53,683 bases of DNA from an uncultured Methanobrevibacter sp. (GCF_947170395.1 NZ_CAMVTE010000016.1:1-53683); one strand, 5' to 3'. Shown: positions 22,958-32,150, numbered from the stretch's first letter. Notes: generated from the letters alone by a model not told the origin. Translations and numbers: made by a program.

Positions 22958-23617
22958 CTACAGTCTCCAGTTGATTTCTTCCACATTATTCTTTTTTAAA
23001 AATTCATTGGCCTGTTTGAAATGATTTGAGCCTAAAAAGCCACGCCTTGCAGAGAACGGTGAAGGATGTGAAGTAACCAGAACAAGATGATTCGGATTTG
23101 TAATCAATTCCTTTTTCTTTTCAGCCTGCTTTCCCCAAAGCAAAAATACTATCGGCTGGTTTTGCTGGTTTAATATTTCAATTACCTGGTCTGTAAATGT
23201 CTGCCATCCGCATTTGCTGTGTGAATTTGCATTTCCCTTCTCAACAGTCAAAACCGTATTCAGCAAGAAAACGCCTTCCTTTGCCCAGCTTTCAAGACAA
23301 CCGGAATCAGGAATTGGATAGGAATATTCCTCATTGATTTCCTTAAATATGTTTTTAAGTGAACGTGGAATGGGATGGCCTTTGGGTGTTGAAAATGCAA
23401 GTCCGTGTGCCTGACCGGGTTCATGATATGGGTCCTGGCCTAAAATAACAACCTTGACATTAGCCAGAGGTGTAAATTTAAAGGCATTGAAAATATCATC
23501 ATATGGAGGATAGATGGTTTTTGTTTTATATTCCTCATCGATGAAATCCATTATATTTAAAAAATAGTCCTTATCAAATTCGTCCTTTAAAACCAAATCC
23601 CAATCATTACCTATCAT
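22958..23617 (-). CDS. ung: Uracil-DNA glycosylase, family 1
   Basis: A 219-residue enzyme that removes uracil from DNA. All family 1 motifs are present: the water-activating GQDPYHEPGQAHGLAFS (about 64-80), IPRSLKNIF, the uracil-binding NTVLTV, and the leucine-loop region HPSPFSARRGFLGSNHF. The length matches bacterial Ung. Archaea usually rely on family 4 or 5 glycosylases, so a family 1 enzyme here probably came from bacteria. It is a single gene, convergent with the 22358 gene. Confidence 0.95.
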   Translation of the reverse strand: MIGNDWDLVLKDEFDKDYFLNIMDFIDEEYKTKTIYPPYDDIFNAFKFTPLANVKVVILGQDPYHEPGQAHGLAFSTPKGHPIPRSLKNIFKEINEEYSYPIPDSGCLESWAKEGVFLLNTVLTVEKGNANSHSKCGWQTFTDQVIEILNQQNQPIVFLLWGKQAEKKKELITNPNHLVLVTSHPSPFSARRGFLGSNHFKQANEFLKKNNVEEINWRL

Positions 23618-23657
23618 GGATTAAAGTATGCACTTTTATATATATTATGGTTTCTGA

Positions 23658-24995
23658 TTACTGGTAGTGATTTTTAGAAAACTCTTCAATTACTTTAGAA
23701 ATTGCTATGCTTTCCTCATCCTTAATGAAAATGTTATTTGTATTTTTAACGATTGAATTATAGAATTCAACAAGTTCATATCTCAAACCGTCCTCATCGA
23801 ATTTGAAGAAATACTTTTCATTGAGGTTTTGGTTTTCAAATCTCACTTCAAAATATTCGGTTTTCCACCAAGGGGCAGGAACGTAAATGTAGCCATGGGT
23901 ACCTGCAACAATCAGTTCCCCTTCCTTTTTGACACCTAAACCCACATTTCCTGAAGCTATGGCGTCATCGTATTGTATTGAAACTTTAGTATATATGTCA
24001 ATACCTGTTTCTTCATCAAAAAATGAGTTAAAATCAATATTTCTATAATCAGTACCTAACAATTTGAATATTGCTATAAGAGGATATGTAATAAGTTCGT
24101 TTAGGCTTCCTCCACCAATGCTTTTGTCATATTCCCTAAGCGATTTGTCTGTTACAAGTTTGGTGAAAGTGGCATCCACATCCTTGATGTTTCCAATAAC
24201 ACCGCTTTTTGCAAGGATAATCAGTCTCTGGAAAGCCGGAGCATAAGCGGTTTTAATGGCTTCAAATAAAACCACATCATTTTGCCTGGCTATTTCAAAC
24301 AGTTCTCTTGTTTGGGATTCACTGAGTGTCATCGGTTTTTCACAAAGGACATGTTTTTTTGCAAGCAATGCCTTTTTTGCAAATTCATAATGGGTTGTAT
24401 GTGGCGTTGCAATATATACCGCATCACAATTGTCCAGCAGTTCGTCAAAATCAGTTGTATAGATGTTCAATTCGTTTTGTGTGGCAAATTCTTTGATTTT
24501 ATCTTCATTTCTGCCATATACAACATCAAAGTTTATTCCACTGACATATTTGGATTCACGAATCATCCTTTTTGCGATTCTGCCTGCACCGATACATCCT
24601 ATATTAAGAATTCCATGTTCCTGATTTCTAAGCTGAGTGCTTGAAACACCTTTTGTCCTGTCAAGATAAACGACATCGCAGTACTCTTTCAAATAATCGA
24701 ATTTGCCAAGCCAATCAGATCCTATGACAAACAAATCTATATCATACTTCTTAATGTCTTCAATCTTTTGACCGGTATATTCCTCAACGATTATTTCATC
24801 TACCAGACCGGAGTTTTTAACGTTTTCTATTCTCTCAACGAGTGACTGGGTAACATTCAATTTACCTCGAGCCTTGTCATAGCTTTCGGAAGTGACTCCT
24901 ACAATCAGGTAATCTCCCAATTCCTTTGCTCTTTTTAAAATGTTATAGTGTCCTTTATGAAATAAATCAAATGTTCCATATGTTATTACTTTCAT
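23658..24995 (-). CDS. Cytidylyltransferase - Gfo/Idh/MocA oxidoreductase fusion
   Basis: Two domains lie in one 445-residue chain. Residues 1-128 form a glycerol-3-phosphate cytidylyltransferase-like domain (TYGTFDLFHKGHYNILKRA with the HxGH motif, and RTKGVSSTQLR as the second nucleotide motif). Residues 130-445 form an NAD(P)-dependent Gfo/Idh/MocA oxidoreductase (IGCIGAGRIAKRM, then EKPMTLSESQ with the catalytic Lys-Pro). The combination suggests making a CDP-linked polyol or sugar for a surface polymer. The fusion is uncommon. It lies 52 bases downstream of the TPR gene and may end the TelA operon transcript. Confidence 0.88.
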   Translation of the reverse strand: MKVITYGTFDLFHKGHYNILKRAKELGDYLIVGVTSESYDKARGKLNVTQSLVERIENVKNSGLVDEIIVEEYTGQKIEDIKKYDIDLFVIGSDWLGKFDYLKEYCDVVYLDRTKGVSSTQLRNQEHGILNIGCIGAGRIAKRMIRESKYVSGINFDVVYGRNEDKIKEFATQNELNIYTTDFDELLDNCDAVYIATPHTTHYEFAKKALLAKKHVLCEKPMTLSESQTRELFEIARQNDVVLFEAIKTAYAPAFQRLIILAKSGVIGNIKDVDATFTKLVTDKSLREYDKSIGGGSLNELITYPLIAIFKLLGTDYRNIDFNSFFDEETGIDIYTKVSIQYDDAIASGNVGLGVKKEGELIVAGTHGYIYVPAPWWKTEYFEVRFENQNLNEKYFFKFDEDGLRYELVEFYNSIVKNTNNIFIKDEESIAISKVIEEFSKNHYQ

Positions 24996-25047
24996 AGTTT
25001 CCCAACTTTATCTATAATAGGATATATCTTGACAATACATTATATAA

Positions 25048-25479
25048 TTAATTATTCAATTCCTTAAGGCGTTTCATCAATTCGTTTTTTGTTTTGCCAT
25101 CACTTTTAATGTTTTGAATGGCAGACTTTAGAATGCTTATCTCATTTTGCCTGTCATCTTGTAAATTATAGATATCCGCAAGACATGTGTAGGCTTCACC
25201 ATTGTCCGGATTAATGGCTAAAATCTGTTTGAAAACAGGTATTGCATCATCCAATTTATCTGACATCATCAGTGACTGGCCTTTATTCATCAAATCGGAA
25301 ATATCCTTAACCTGATTCAACCCTTTTTGCATGTTTTCAGACACCTGTCTTTTTTCCTTTGCTTCAACCCTGTAAAGTGCATCGAAAATTTTTTCGGCAT
25401 CTGATTTGTCAAAATTAGATCCTACTTCACGAGAGGATTTTTCCTCTTCCTTTTTGAAAATTTTATCAGTTAATCCCAT
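25048..25479 (-). CDS. TPR-repeat protein
   Basis: A 143-residue cytoplasmic protein. The first ~70 residues are charged and helical (coiled-coil-like). Two tetratricopeptide units follow (about 72-105, DDAIPVFKQILAINPDNGEA, and 106-140). It is probably an adaptor that binds partner proteins. It stands 31 bases after the alpha/beta hydrolase gene on the same strand, at the end of the TelA-type cluster. Confidence 0.8.
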   Translation of the reverse strand: MGLTDKIFKKEEEKSSREVGSNFDKSDAEKIFDALYRVEAKEKRQVSENMQKGLNQVKDISDLMNKGQSLMMSDKLDDAIPVFKQILAINPDNGEAYTCLADIYNLQDDRQNEISILKSAIQNIKSDGKTKNELMKRLKELNN

Positions 25480-25510
25480 GATAATATTATGATTTTTTAT
25501 ATAAAAAAAG

Positions 25511-26218
25511 TTAAGTATAGTGTTGGATGAATTCTATGATTGCATCAACACTTAAATTTTGCTGTTCTTCGGCTGTAATATTGGCTATGCCATCACCTGA
25601 TTGGTTTCCATAATAACCGAATTGGGCATGGTTTCCACCTGGAATAACCAATTCTGTCACATTATCTTTCCATAACGGTTTGGATTCATTGTAGCTTTCA
25701 AAATTCATGACTCCGTCATTTGTACCGTAAATAGACAATACCGGTACATTGATTTCGTCAGTTGAATGTGATGCCAAAAATATTAATCCATCAATGTTTT
25801 CATGGTTATTGACATAGACAGTTGCCATAGCTCCTCCCAGGGAATGACCTGCCATGAAATAATGTTTGTAGCTTGAATTTTTGATTACATCATCAGCACT
25901 GTCTTTTCCAAGAAATGCCAGATTAAACGGCATTTGAACCATATAGCAATCTATGCCCTGGCTTGCCAAATCCGTGAAAAGCGGAAGATAAGATGTGTAT
26001 TCCACCTTGGCTCCTGGATAAAATATTATTGCCGTATCATTTCCATATCCGTCAAGGAGAAGTCCATTCGATACGGGGACAACACTAACGTTTTCTGTTC
26101 CATTCAGATAATCAGTTGCAGTTTTTTGAGCATGATAATAATCACTGGCATACACAAAAAAACCGCCGACAAATAAAATTATAAAAACTATGATTCCAAT
26201 TTTTAGTTTTTTACCCAT
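25511..26218 (-). CDS. Membrane-anchored alpha/beta hydrolase
   Basis: A 235-residue protein with an N-terminal membrane segment (about 5-23) and an extracellular alpha/beta hydrolase domain. The nucleophile elbow is GHSLGGAMA (about 125-133). The aspartate is likely in SIYGTNDGVMN and the histidine in IPGGNHAQFGYYG, completing the triad. The segment AIIFYPGAKVEYTSYLPL matches the YdeN/DUF-type hydrolases that act on small esters. It follows the small membrane-protein gene by 7 bases, so it is part of the TelA cluster. Confidence 0.85.
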   Translation of the reverse strand: MGKKLKIGIIVFIILFVGGFFVYASDYYHAQKTATDYLNGTENVSVVPVSNGLLLDGYGNDTAIIFYPGAKVEYTSYLPLFTDLASQGIDCYMVQMPFNLAFLGKDSADDVIKNSSYKHYFMAGHSLGGAMATVYVNNHENIDGLIFLASHSTDEINVPVLSIYGTNDGVMNFESYNESKPLWKDNVTELVIPGGNHAQFGYYGNQSGDGIANITAEEQQNLSVDAIIEFIQHYT

Positions 26219-26225
26219 TATATCC

Positions 26226-26660
26226 CTACAATACTATGATCATAAACACTATAAATATTATAATCAGGCAAAGGCAGCAGCCGAAATTGCTTTTAGTATT
26301 GTTATTGTCCTTGGCGATATTGTGGTTTTTTAAGACTGTTGTCTGAATTTGATATTTTTCCTGGTTGTCATATACATCACAGAGTTTAACTGCAACCCAA
26401 ATTGATCTGACAATACTTACAAACATCAATAATAATGAAATAAGTACTGCTGTGCCTGTTAAATTCAAATTAACAGGCAATCCATATATAAAGCTGATTA
26501 ATAAATATAAAAACCATGGCACTTCATACATTATACCTTCCAAAATCCAATTTTTATTGTTGTGTTTTGCTCCGATATAAATGAATCCGAATCCGTTCAG
26601 ATACATCAGAAATGATAGGATTACCCACCATGATTTTTTGATTTTTTCTATAGCGTTCAT
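26226..26660 (-). CDS. Small multi-pass membrane protein
   Basis: A 144-residue protein with four hydrophobic helices: about 12-32, 45-63, 68-90 and a C-terminal one (CLCLIIIFIVFMIIVL). The family is not recognised. The start is two bases after the TelA stop, so they are translationally linked. As in other TelA loci, small membrane proteins accompany the core genes; a structural role is inferred. Confidence 0.75.
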   Translation of the reverse strand: MNAIEKIKKSWWVILSFLMYLNGFGFIYIGAKHNNKNWILEGIMYEVPWFLYLLISFIYGLPVNLNLTGTAVLISLLLMFVSIVRSIWVAVKLCDVYDNQEKYQIQTTVLKNHNIAKDNNNTKSNFGCCLCLIIIFIVFMIIVL

Positions 26661-26662
26661 AT

Positions 26663-27805
26663 TTATTCAATTAAACTATTATTTGTTGTTTCTATTTTTT
26701 CAACTACTTTTTGACCATCTTCAGCCATATTAGAGAACATGTCGATAGTTTCTTTCATTTTTGGTAGGGCTTGCTGTTTATATGTACTTACATCTTCTAT
26801 GGCCTGAAGTGCTTCCGCAAATGATGCTCTTAAAACATCAGGTGAAATCATTGCTTCTGCACTGTGCTTTTGAATTTCACTTCCTTGTTCCTTAAGCATA
26901 TGGGAAGTTGTCTCAATAAGGTTTTCAGTGGTTTCATTTAAAATATTAAGCTTATCCATTACAAGCTTTTGATCATACAATGCGCTTGCAACCATTACAC
27001 CGGTTCTTAAAGCTGAAACGGTTACGTTTTTAGCTCTGTTAACACCACGGATTAGCTCCTTGTTGTTTCTCCTGATAACGTTCAATGATATGATACCCTG
27101 TTGGTTAACAACAATCATCTGTTGCATATCCATGATTCTTTGTCTGAGAGGGAACAAGATTTCCTCTTTAACGAAAGCTATTTTATCCTCATCAACACCG
27201 TTGATTTCAGCTTCCCGGATTTGTGCATCTATGGATGCGTCCATTTCTTTTCCCAGTTCAATGTCGGCAATCAGTTTATTGGTGATTTCCCTTAAATAAG
27301 TTTCTTCATTCAAAAGGGTTGTGTTGTCGTTTTGAAGTACTTTACTGCTGTTGTCAAGTGATTTGATAATGTTTGAAATGGCAACTTCAGCCTTTTCATA
27401 TTTCTCGAAGTATTTTCTCACCGGATTGAGCAGGTTTCCCAAAACACCTTTTTTGGCAAAATCAACCTTGCTTGGGTCCAAATCCTTCATTTGCCTTTCC
27501 AATTCTGACAATTTATCACCAATGTTTTCAGATTCTTTGCTTCCTTTGGATAAATCAACAACTCTGGTAGCCAACATCTCATTTCTGGAAGCGGACCTTG
27601 ACATGTCTGTCATTCCGAAGTTATCCAATGGTTTGAGGATACTTTCCCTTTCCTGAGGATTGTTAAAATCAGCTTCAAATATTGCAGTTGCATTATTATC
27701 AGCCTGTGATTTAATGTTGGTATTTTCCAACTTTTTTTCTTCCTCTTTCAAGCTTGTTTCTACATCATTTTTAATTTCATCAATATCTAGTGAAAATTCT
27801 GCCAT
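26663..27805 (-). CDS. telA: TelA family protein (toxic anion resistance-like)
   Basis: A 380-residue, almost entirely helical protein of the TelA family (PF05816), originally linked to tellurite resistance and also to antimicrobial tolerance in bacteria. Typical features are the early segment of sigma-helical repeats, DFAKKGVLGNLLNPVRKYFEKYEKA (about 112-136), and long coiled-coil stretches with INGVDEDKI. GGTGATACG precedes the ATG. It is preceded by an anchored zinc-ribbon protein and an XpaC-like protein, a known neighbourhood for TelA. The target stress in this archaeon is unknown. Confidence 0.88.
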   Translation of the reverse strand: MAEFSLDIDEIKNDVETSLKEEEKKLENTNIKSQADNNATAIFEADFNNPQERESILKPLDNFGMTDMSRSASRNEMLATRVVDLSKGSKESENIGDKLSELERQMKDLDPSKVDFAKKGVLGNLLNPVRKYFEKYEKAEVAISNIIKSLDNSSKVLQNDNTTLLNEETYLREITNKLIADIELGKEMDASIDAQIREAEINGVDEDKIAFVKEEILFPLRQRIMDMQQMIVVNQQGIISLNVIRRNNKELIRGVNRAKNVTVSALRTGVMVASALYDQKLVMDKLNILNETTENLIETTSHMLKEQGSEIQKHSAEAMISPDVLRASFAEALQAIEDVSTYKQQALPKMKETIDMFSNMAEDGQKVVEKIETTNNSLIE

Positions 27806-27814
27806 CGTATCACC

Positions 27815-28420
27815 TTATGTTAAAAAACTTATCTTATTTTTATCAACGTCATGTGTAAATGTGTCTATTGTCTTGTCATTGTATATGATTTCAACTTTAA
27901 CATGATCCAAATCAGGTTTTTTATAGGTTGTATAGTACCCCACCATGATGTCATAATCCGTATCATAGTATACATTTGACAGGCTTTCGGTTTCCTGACC
28001 TATTTGGGTGTCATTGTCATCATAATATATTGTCTTAATCAGATATCCCTTCTGATTTGATGGAACGCTTGTAAATAAAACATTTGTCCAGATGTTATAG
28101 TAATGTTTGCCGTCACTTGAACTGTCATGACCGCTAACATCCTTAATGGTCAAGGATACATGTTCAATGCCATCATCAACATCAGCAGTACCGTTGTTGT
28201 CCCCCATTCCAAAACTGAGTATAATTGCCGCACCGACAATAACAACAGCTGCTATCAAAACCAGAAATATTTTCCCATTGGAGAATATGCTGTCTGAATT
28301 TCCGCCGATTTTTGAAATTGGGCTAGAGGAATCCTTTTTGAAAAAGTCATGTCCGCAATCAACACAGAAATGTGCATCATCGGGCAGTTCCTTTCCGCAT
28401 ACCGGGCAATTTTTAGTCAT
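27815..28420 (-). CDS. Zinc-ribbon, membrane-anchored extracellular-domain protein
   Basis: A 201-residue protein with a cytoplasmic N-terminal zinc ribbon (CPVCGKELPDDAHFCVDCG, residues 5-23), a linker, one membrane helix (about 48-68) and an outer domain of about 130 residues rich in beta strands (SLTIKDVSG). The ATG at 28420 has AGGTGTTTA upstream; that RBS overlaps the stop of the XpaC-like gene. The topology, with a metal-binding inner head and outer sensor, occurs often in Methanobrevibacter. It sits between XpaC-like and TelA genes, suggesting a shared envelope role. Confidence 0.75.
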   Translation of the reverse strand: MTKNCPVCGKELPDDAHFCVDCGHDFFKKDSSSPISKIGGNSDSIFSNGKIFLVLIAAVVIVGAAIILSFGMGDNNGTADVDDGIEHVSLTIKDVSGHDSSSDGKHYYNIWTNVLFTSVPSNQKGYLIKTIYYDDNDTQIGQETESLSNVYYDTDYDIMVGYYTTYKKPDLDHVKVEIIYNDKTIDTFTHDVDKNKISFLT

Positions 28421-28429
28421 TTTAAACAC

Positions 28430-29344
28430 CTAATATTCCTTTACAGATTCAATTAAGTTTTCCATATCATCCAATAAAACCTGAACATCACTGTCTGATT
28501 GATCTTCAGAGCTGATATTAATAACCAATTCGTTTGTTAAATCTTCAATTTGGTCTATGATTGTTTTCATGTTAGAAATTTTGTTGTCAAGTTCTTCCCT
28601 AATTCTCGGGGACTCTTCGGTTGCCAATTTAATAATGTTCATTGCAGAATCGAACTGGTTGTAGAATAATTTATGACAGCTGTCCACCATTGTAATGAAC
28701 TTGTCATATGTGATTTGCGGAGGTTCGAAACGTTTGGCTATCAATTCCTTAACTACACCCTCCTTAACATCGAATAAAACCTTTAAATTGTTGGCTTCCC
28801 TTTCATAACTCTTTAATGATTCGACTTCACTGGTGTTTGCAACAGGAGTTGGGGTTTCTGTTTTTGTAACTTTTTTAGCTTCTGGGATGTCTTTTTTAGG
28901 TAATGTGTGAAGTTTTTTTGGCTTGTATTCATAGTTTTTAAGGTTAAATATGTAATATGAATAGACCAATGGTATTATAAACAGAATCAGAAGCACTATC
29001 ATTAAAATAGTGTTTTTTGTATATATTACCGGAAGAGCAAATCCTACTAAAATTACATAGTACAAACCAAATATCCATGGGAGTGATTCATGAACCAGCA
29101 ATACATCTTCCATGTCTCCTAATCCTCTGTTAAGCCTAATTTTGGCAGCAGCTTTTGAATCAGGAGCATATTGCAAAATCTCATCTTCGGTTAAAATGCC
29201 TTCCTTCGGCTCAATAATGAACTTGACTTCAGATAACGTTTCAACGCAGCTGACAAGGTTTCCTTCACTGTCATAAGCCTTGGAATTTATAAATTTTAAG
29301 GGAGTTGTCAACCTTTTAATTTCCTGTGATTTTAAATTTGACAT
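28430..29344 (-). CDS. XpaC-like membrane protein (TelA partner)
   Basis: A 304-residue protein with two central membrane helices (about 93-112 and 113-135). A conserved helical C-terminal domain follows (about 180-300: SYEREANNLKVLFDVKEGV, then FITMVDSCHKLFYNQFDSA). Position next to telA and the general layout match the XpaC family (5-bromo-4-chloroindolyl phosphate hydrolysis protein), but similarity is weak by eye. The ATG at 29344 follows GGAGTGAGG. It is the first gene of the TelA operon. Confidence 0.6.
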   Translation of the reverse strand: MSNLKSQEIKRLTTPLKFINSKAYDSEGNLVSCVETLSEVKFIIEPKEGILTEDEILQYAPDSKAAAKIRLNRGLGDMEDVLLVHESLPWIFGLYYVILVGFALPVIYTKNTILMIVLLILFIIPLVYSYYIFNLKNYEYKPKKLHTLPKKDIPEAKKVTKTETPTPVANTSEVESLKSYEREANNLKVLFDVKEGVVKELIAKRFEPPQITYDKFITMVDSCHKLFYNQFDSAMNIIKLATEESPRIREELDNKISNMKTIIDQIEDLTNELVINISSEDQSDSDVQVLLDDMENLIESVKEY

Positions 29345-29416
29345 TTGCCTCACTCCAATATTTTCAAATATATATTTATATTGTTCTCTTTTAAAACTTT
29401 TGTTTTAAAATTGTTA

Positions 29417-29860
29417 CTACTGTGAGAATTCCTTTTCAAGCAGGATTGTTACAGGTCCGTCATTCAATAGACTAACCTTCATGAATGCTCCGAAAACACC
29501 TGTTTCAACATCAACATGTTCACTGCATTTGTCTACAAAGTAATCAAACAATTCTGTGGCTTTATCGGGAGCCAGAGCCCTGTGAAAAGAGGGTCTGTAT
29601 TTTTTAACTTTGCCGTATAAAGTAAATTGAGGAACCAGAAGCAGTTTGCCTCCAATATCCATTACTGAACGGTTCATTTTACCGTCTTCATCAGCAAATA
29701 CCCTTAATTTTACAAGTTTTCTGGTCAAATAATCGGCTTCCTGTGTAGTGTCGTTTTCACCAAAGCCCACCAAAACCATCAGACCTTCATCAATCTTGCA
29801 GGTGATTTTTCCGTCAACTTCCACACTGGCATTTGCAACTCTTTGAACTACAAGTTTCAT
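29417..29860 (-). CDS. dtd: D-aminoacyl-tRNA deacylase, Dtd1 type
   Basis: A 147-residue enzyme that hydrolyses D-amino acids from mischarged tRNA. It starts MKLVVQRVANASVEVDG, as in bacterial and eukaryotic DTD1. The cross-subunit Gly-Pro motif is NDGPVTI (about 136-142). The other active-site motif, normally SQFTL, reads PQFTL here. Most archaea use the unrelated DTD2, so this copy looks acquired from bacteria. No RBS is visible and the mRNA may be leaderless. Confidence 0.92.
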   Translation of the reverse strand: MKLVVQRVANASVEVDGKITCKIDEGLMVLVGFGENDTTQEADYLTRKLVKLRVFADEDGKMNRSVMDIGGKLLLVPQFTLYGKVKKYRPSFHRALAPDKATELFDYFVDKCSEHVDVETGVFGAFMKVSLLNDGPVTILLEKEFSQ

Positions 29861-29930
29861 GATTAAAATATGAACTTTTAAATATTAAAAATTAATTAAA
29901 AGAAAAAAAAGTTAGTAAGATATAATCCTA

Positions 29931-31175
29931 CTATTTTTTGGCGAATTCGCCTAAGAAATTAACTTCAAGACCCTTTTTGGCTCTTTCATAGTATTCTGCA
30001 GTTGCTGAAAAAAGTGCATCTCCAGAGGAGTTCAATGCAGTTTCACAGGAATCCTGAATAACACCTATTATAAATCCGACACCCACCGCCTGCATGGATA
30101 CATCAGCACCTATTCCAAAGAGGGAACATGCCATCGGAATAAGCAATAGTGATCCTCCTTCAACACCTGAAGAACCGCAGGCTCCCAATGTGGAAATGAT
30201 ACACATTGCAATTGTCATAGGAAGAGGCGCATATATTCCAAGGGTATGGCACACGGCAAGAGTCATTACAGTAATGGTTACTGCAGCACCTTCCATATTG
30301 ATTGTAGCGCCTAATGGTATACTGATTGAATAGAAGTCCTTGTCAAGGCCTAACCTGTCACAGAGTTCCATATTGACCGGAATGTTTGCGGCAGAACTTC
30401 TTGAGAAAAATGCGGTAATACCACTTTCCCTAAGGCAGGTCAATACCAATGGGTAAGGATTACGCCTTAATGCAAATGCTGCAATAAGCGGATCGGTAAT
30501 GAATGCAACGGTAGCAATACATACTACGAGAAGTAAAATCAGCTGACCGTACTGAGTAAATATCCCCAGACCACTTTCTGATACTGATGTGAAAACCAAA
30601 CCCATTATACCAATCGGCGCAAACTGGATTATGGCCCTTACAACCATAGTAATTGCATCGGCACAATCTGTGAGAACATCCTTGGTTGAATCGCTTCCAA
30701 TCATCTTGAAAGCAATGCCCAATACTATAGACCAGAAGAGAATTCCCAAATATTCACCTTCAACCAAACATTTCAAAGGATTTGAAAAAATGGTCATGAG
30801 CATATTGGTCATCACTTCTCCAAGACCTCCAGGTGCAGTTGCTGTACTGGCCGATGAAAGGTGCATGCTTACAGGATATATGTAGCTACCTGCAACAGCC
30901 ACCATTGCTGCCAGAAATGTACTGAACAGATATAATATAATTACATTTTTAAACCTGGAGCCTATTCCGCTTCTTGCCTTGGAAATTGCTGATATGACCA
31001 AAACGAATACCAATATCGGTGCAATTGCTTTAAGGGCGCTTACAAATAATTGTCCAGGAAGGCTTATGATTGACAATTCAGGAGCAAAAACACCCAACAT
31101 CGCACCTATAATCAAACCGATTATAATCTTTAAGATAAGACTTGATTCTGTCCACTTCTTTACTATGTTCATCAT
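29931..31175 (-). CDS. sstT: Sodium:serine/threonine symporter
   Basis: A 414-residue integral membrane protein of the dicarboxylate/amino acid:cation symporter family, closest to SstT. The opening ESSLILKIIIGLIIGAMLG and the SKARSGIGSRFKN loop are typical. The re-entrant substrate-binding region FFSRSSAANIPVNMELCD replaces the dicarboxylate-type serine-rich loop. It probably imports serine and threonine with sodium. AGGAAATATC precedes the start. It is 21 bases behind the malate dehydrogenase gene on the same strand. Confidence 0.9.
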   Translation of the reverse strand: MMNIVKKWTESSLILKIIIGLIIGAMLGVFAPELSIISLPGQLFVSALKAIAPILVFVLVISAISKARSGIGSRFKNVIILYLFSTFLAAMVAVAGSYIYPVSMHLSSASTATAPGGLGEVMTNMLMTIFSNPLKCLVEGEYLGILFWSIVLGIAFKMIGSDSTKDVLTDCADAITMVVRAIIQFAPIGIMGLVFTSVSESGLGIFTQYGQLILLLVVCIATVAFITDPLIAAFALRRNPYPLVLTCLRESGITAFFSRSSAANIPVNMELCDRLGLDKDFYSISIPLGATINMEGAAVTITVMTLAVCHTLGIYAPLPMTIAMCIISTLGACGSSGVEGGSLLLIPMACSLFGIGADVSMQAVGVGFIIGVIQDSCETALNSSGDALFSATAEYYERAKKGLEVNFLGEFAKK

Positions 31176-31196
31176 GATATTTCCTAAAAAAAGTTA

Positions 31197-32150
31197 TCAT
31201 TTGTAGTCAAGATGCATTAGGACTTCATCAGTAGTTTTGCGTACAACATCAGCGGCTTCCCTGAATTCATGAAGCTCAAAATCATTCATATGAATTGGAA
31301 CAATCATTGCAACACCATTTTTGGAGAGCACTACAGGAACTCCCAGGGAAACTCCATATACCTCACCGATTTCACCATCCAAATATGATGAAACTGTTAG
31401 AATTTTATGTGAATCAGTAATGACCGTTGAAATCAGGTTTGAAATAGCATATGCAGGACCATATTCAGTGGCACCCTTTTTGGAAATGATTGTATTTCCT
31501 GCTTTTTTAAGCCTTTTTACAAGCCGTGGAACTTCCATATCAACAGATTTTACGAAATATTTCAATGGAATACCACCGATAGTGGTTGAACTTAAAAGAG
31601 GAACCATATGATCTCCATGTTCACCTATAACACGAGTATGGACTTCCGAACTGTTAATGTTAATCTGTTTTGAGAAATAAGCTTTAAGTCTTAAGGAATC
31701 CAAGTGATTTCCAACACCGATTACCTTAGATTTTTTAAATCCTGATGCCTTAAGGGCAACTGTAGTCATTACGTCAACAGGATTTGTGGCTACTAAAATT
31801 ATGCTGTCCGGAGCATGGATTGCAATCTGACTGGCATATTCCTGGACAATTTCCGCATTGGGAATGGCCAAGTCACGACGGTTCATCCCTTCTTCACGAT
31901 GAATTCCAGCAGTAATCAAAACAATAGCAGAATCTTTTAAATCAATATAATCTGAAGTTGGTGTCAATTTACAATCAATATCCTCTGCAGCAAGTGCATC
32001 ATACATATCAAATGACTCACCTCGTGCCTTTTCAACGCTTTCAGGTCTTGCAAAGAGCACAATTTCATCAACAGTATCAGCCCTTGCAAGTTTGAATGCA
32101 ACATTTTTTCCAATAGTTCCGGTTGATCCCATTATACTTACTTTTACCAT
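31197..32150 (-). CDS. mdh: Malate dehydrogenase (lactate/malate dehydrogenase family)
   Basis: A 317-residue NAD(P)-dependent 2-hydroxyacid dehydrogenase acting in the partial reductive citrate pathway of methanogens. The cofactor loop is GSTGTIGKNVAF, the catalytic histidine is in GEHGDHMVP, and VATNPVDVMT and LDSLRLKAYFS complete the active site. The start of strand 2 ends in LFARPES rather than the usual acidic residue, suggesting preference for NADP. The sstT gene follows it on one probable transcript. Confidence 0.92.
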   Translation of the reverse strand: MVKVSIMGSTGTIGKNVAFKLARADTVDEIVLFARPESVEKARGESFDMYDALAAEDIDCKLTPTSDYIDLKDSAIVLITAGIHREEGMNRRDLAIPNAEIVQEYASQIAIHAPDSIILVATNPVDVMTTVALKASGFKKSKVIGVGNHLDSLRLKAYFSKQININSSEVHTRVIGEHGDHMVPLLSSTTIGGIPLKYFVKSVDMEVPRLVKRLKKAGNTIISKKGATEYGPAYAISNLISTVITDSHKILTVSSYLDGEIGEVYGVSLGVPVVLSKNGVAMIVPIHMNDFELHEFREAADVVRKTTDEVLMHLDYK

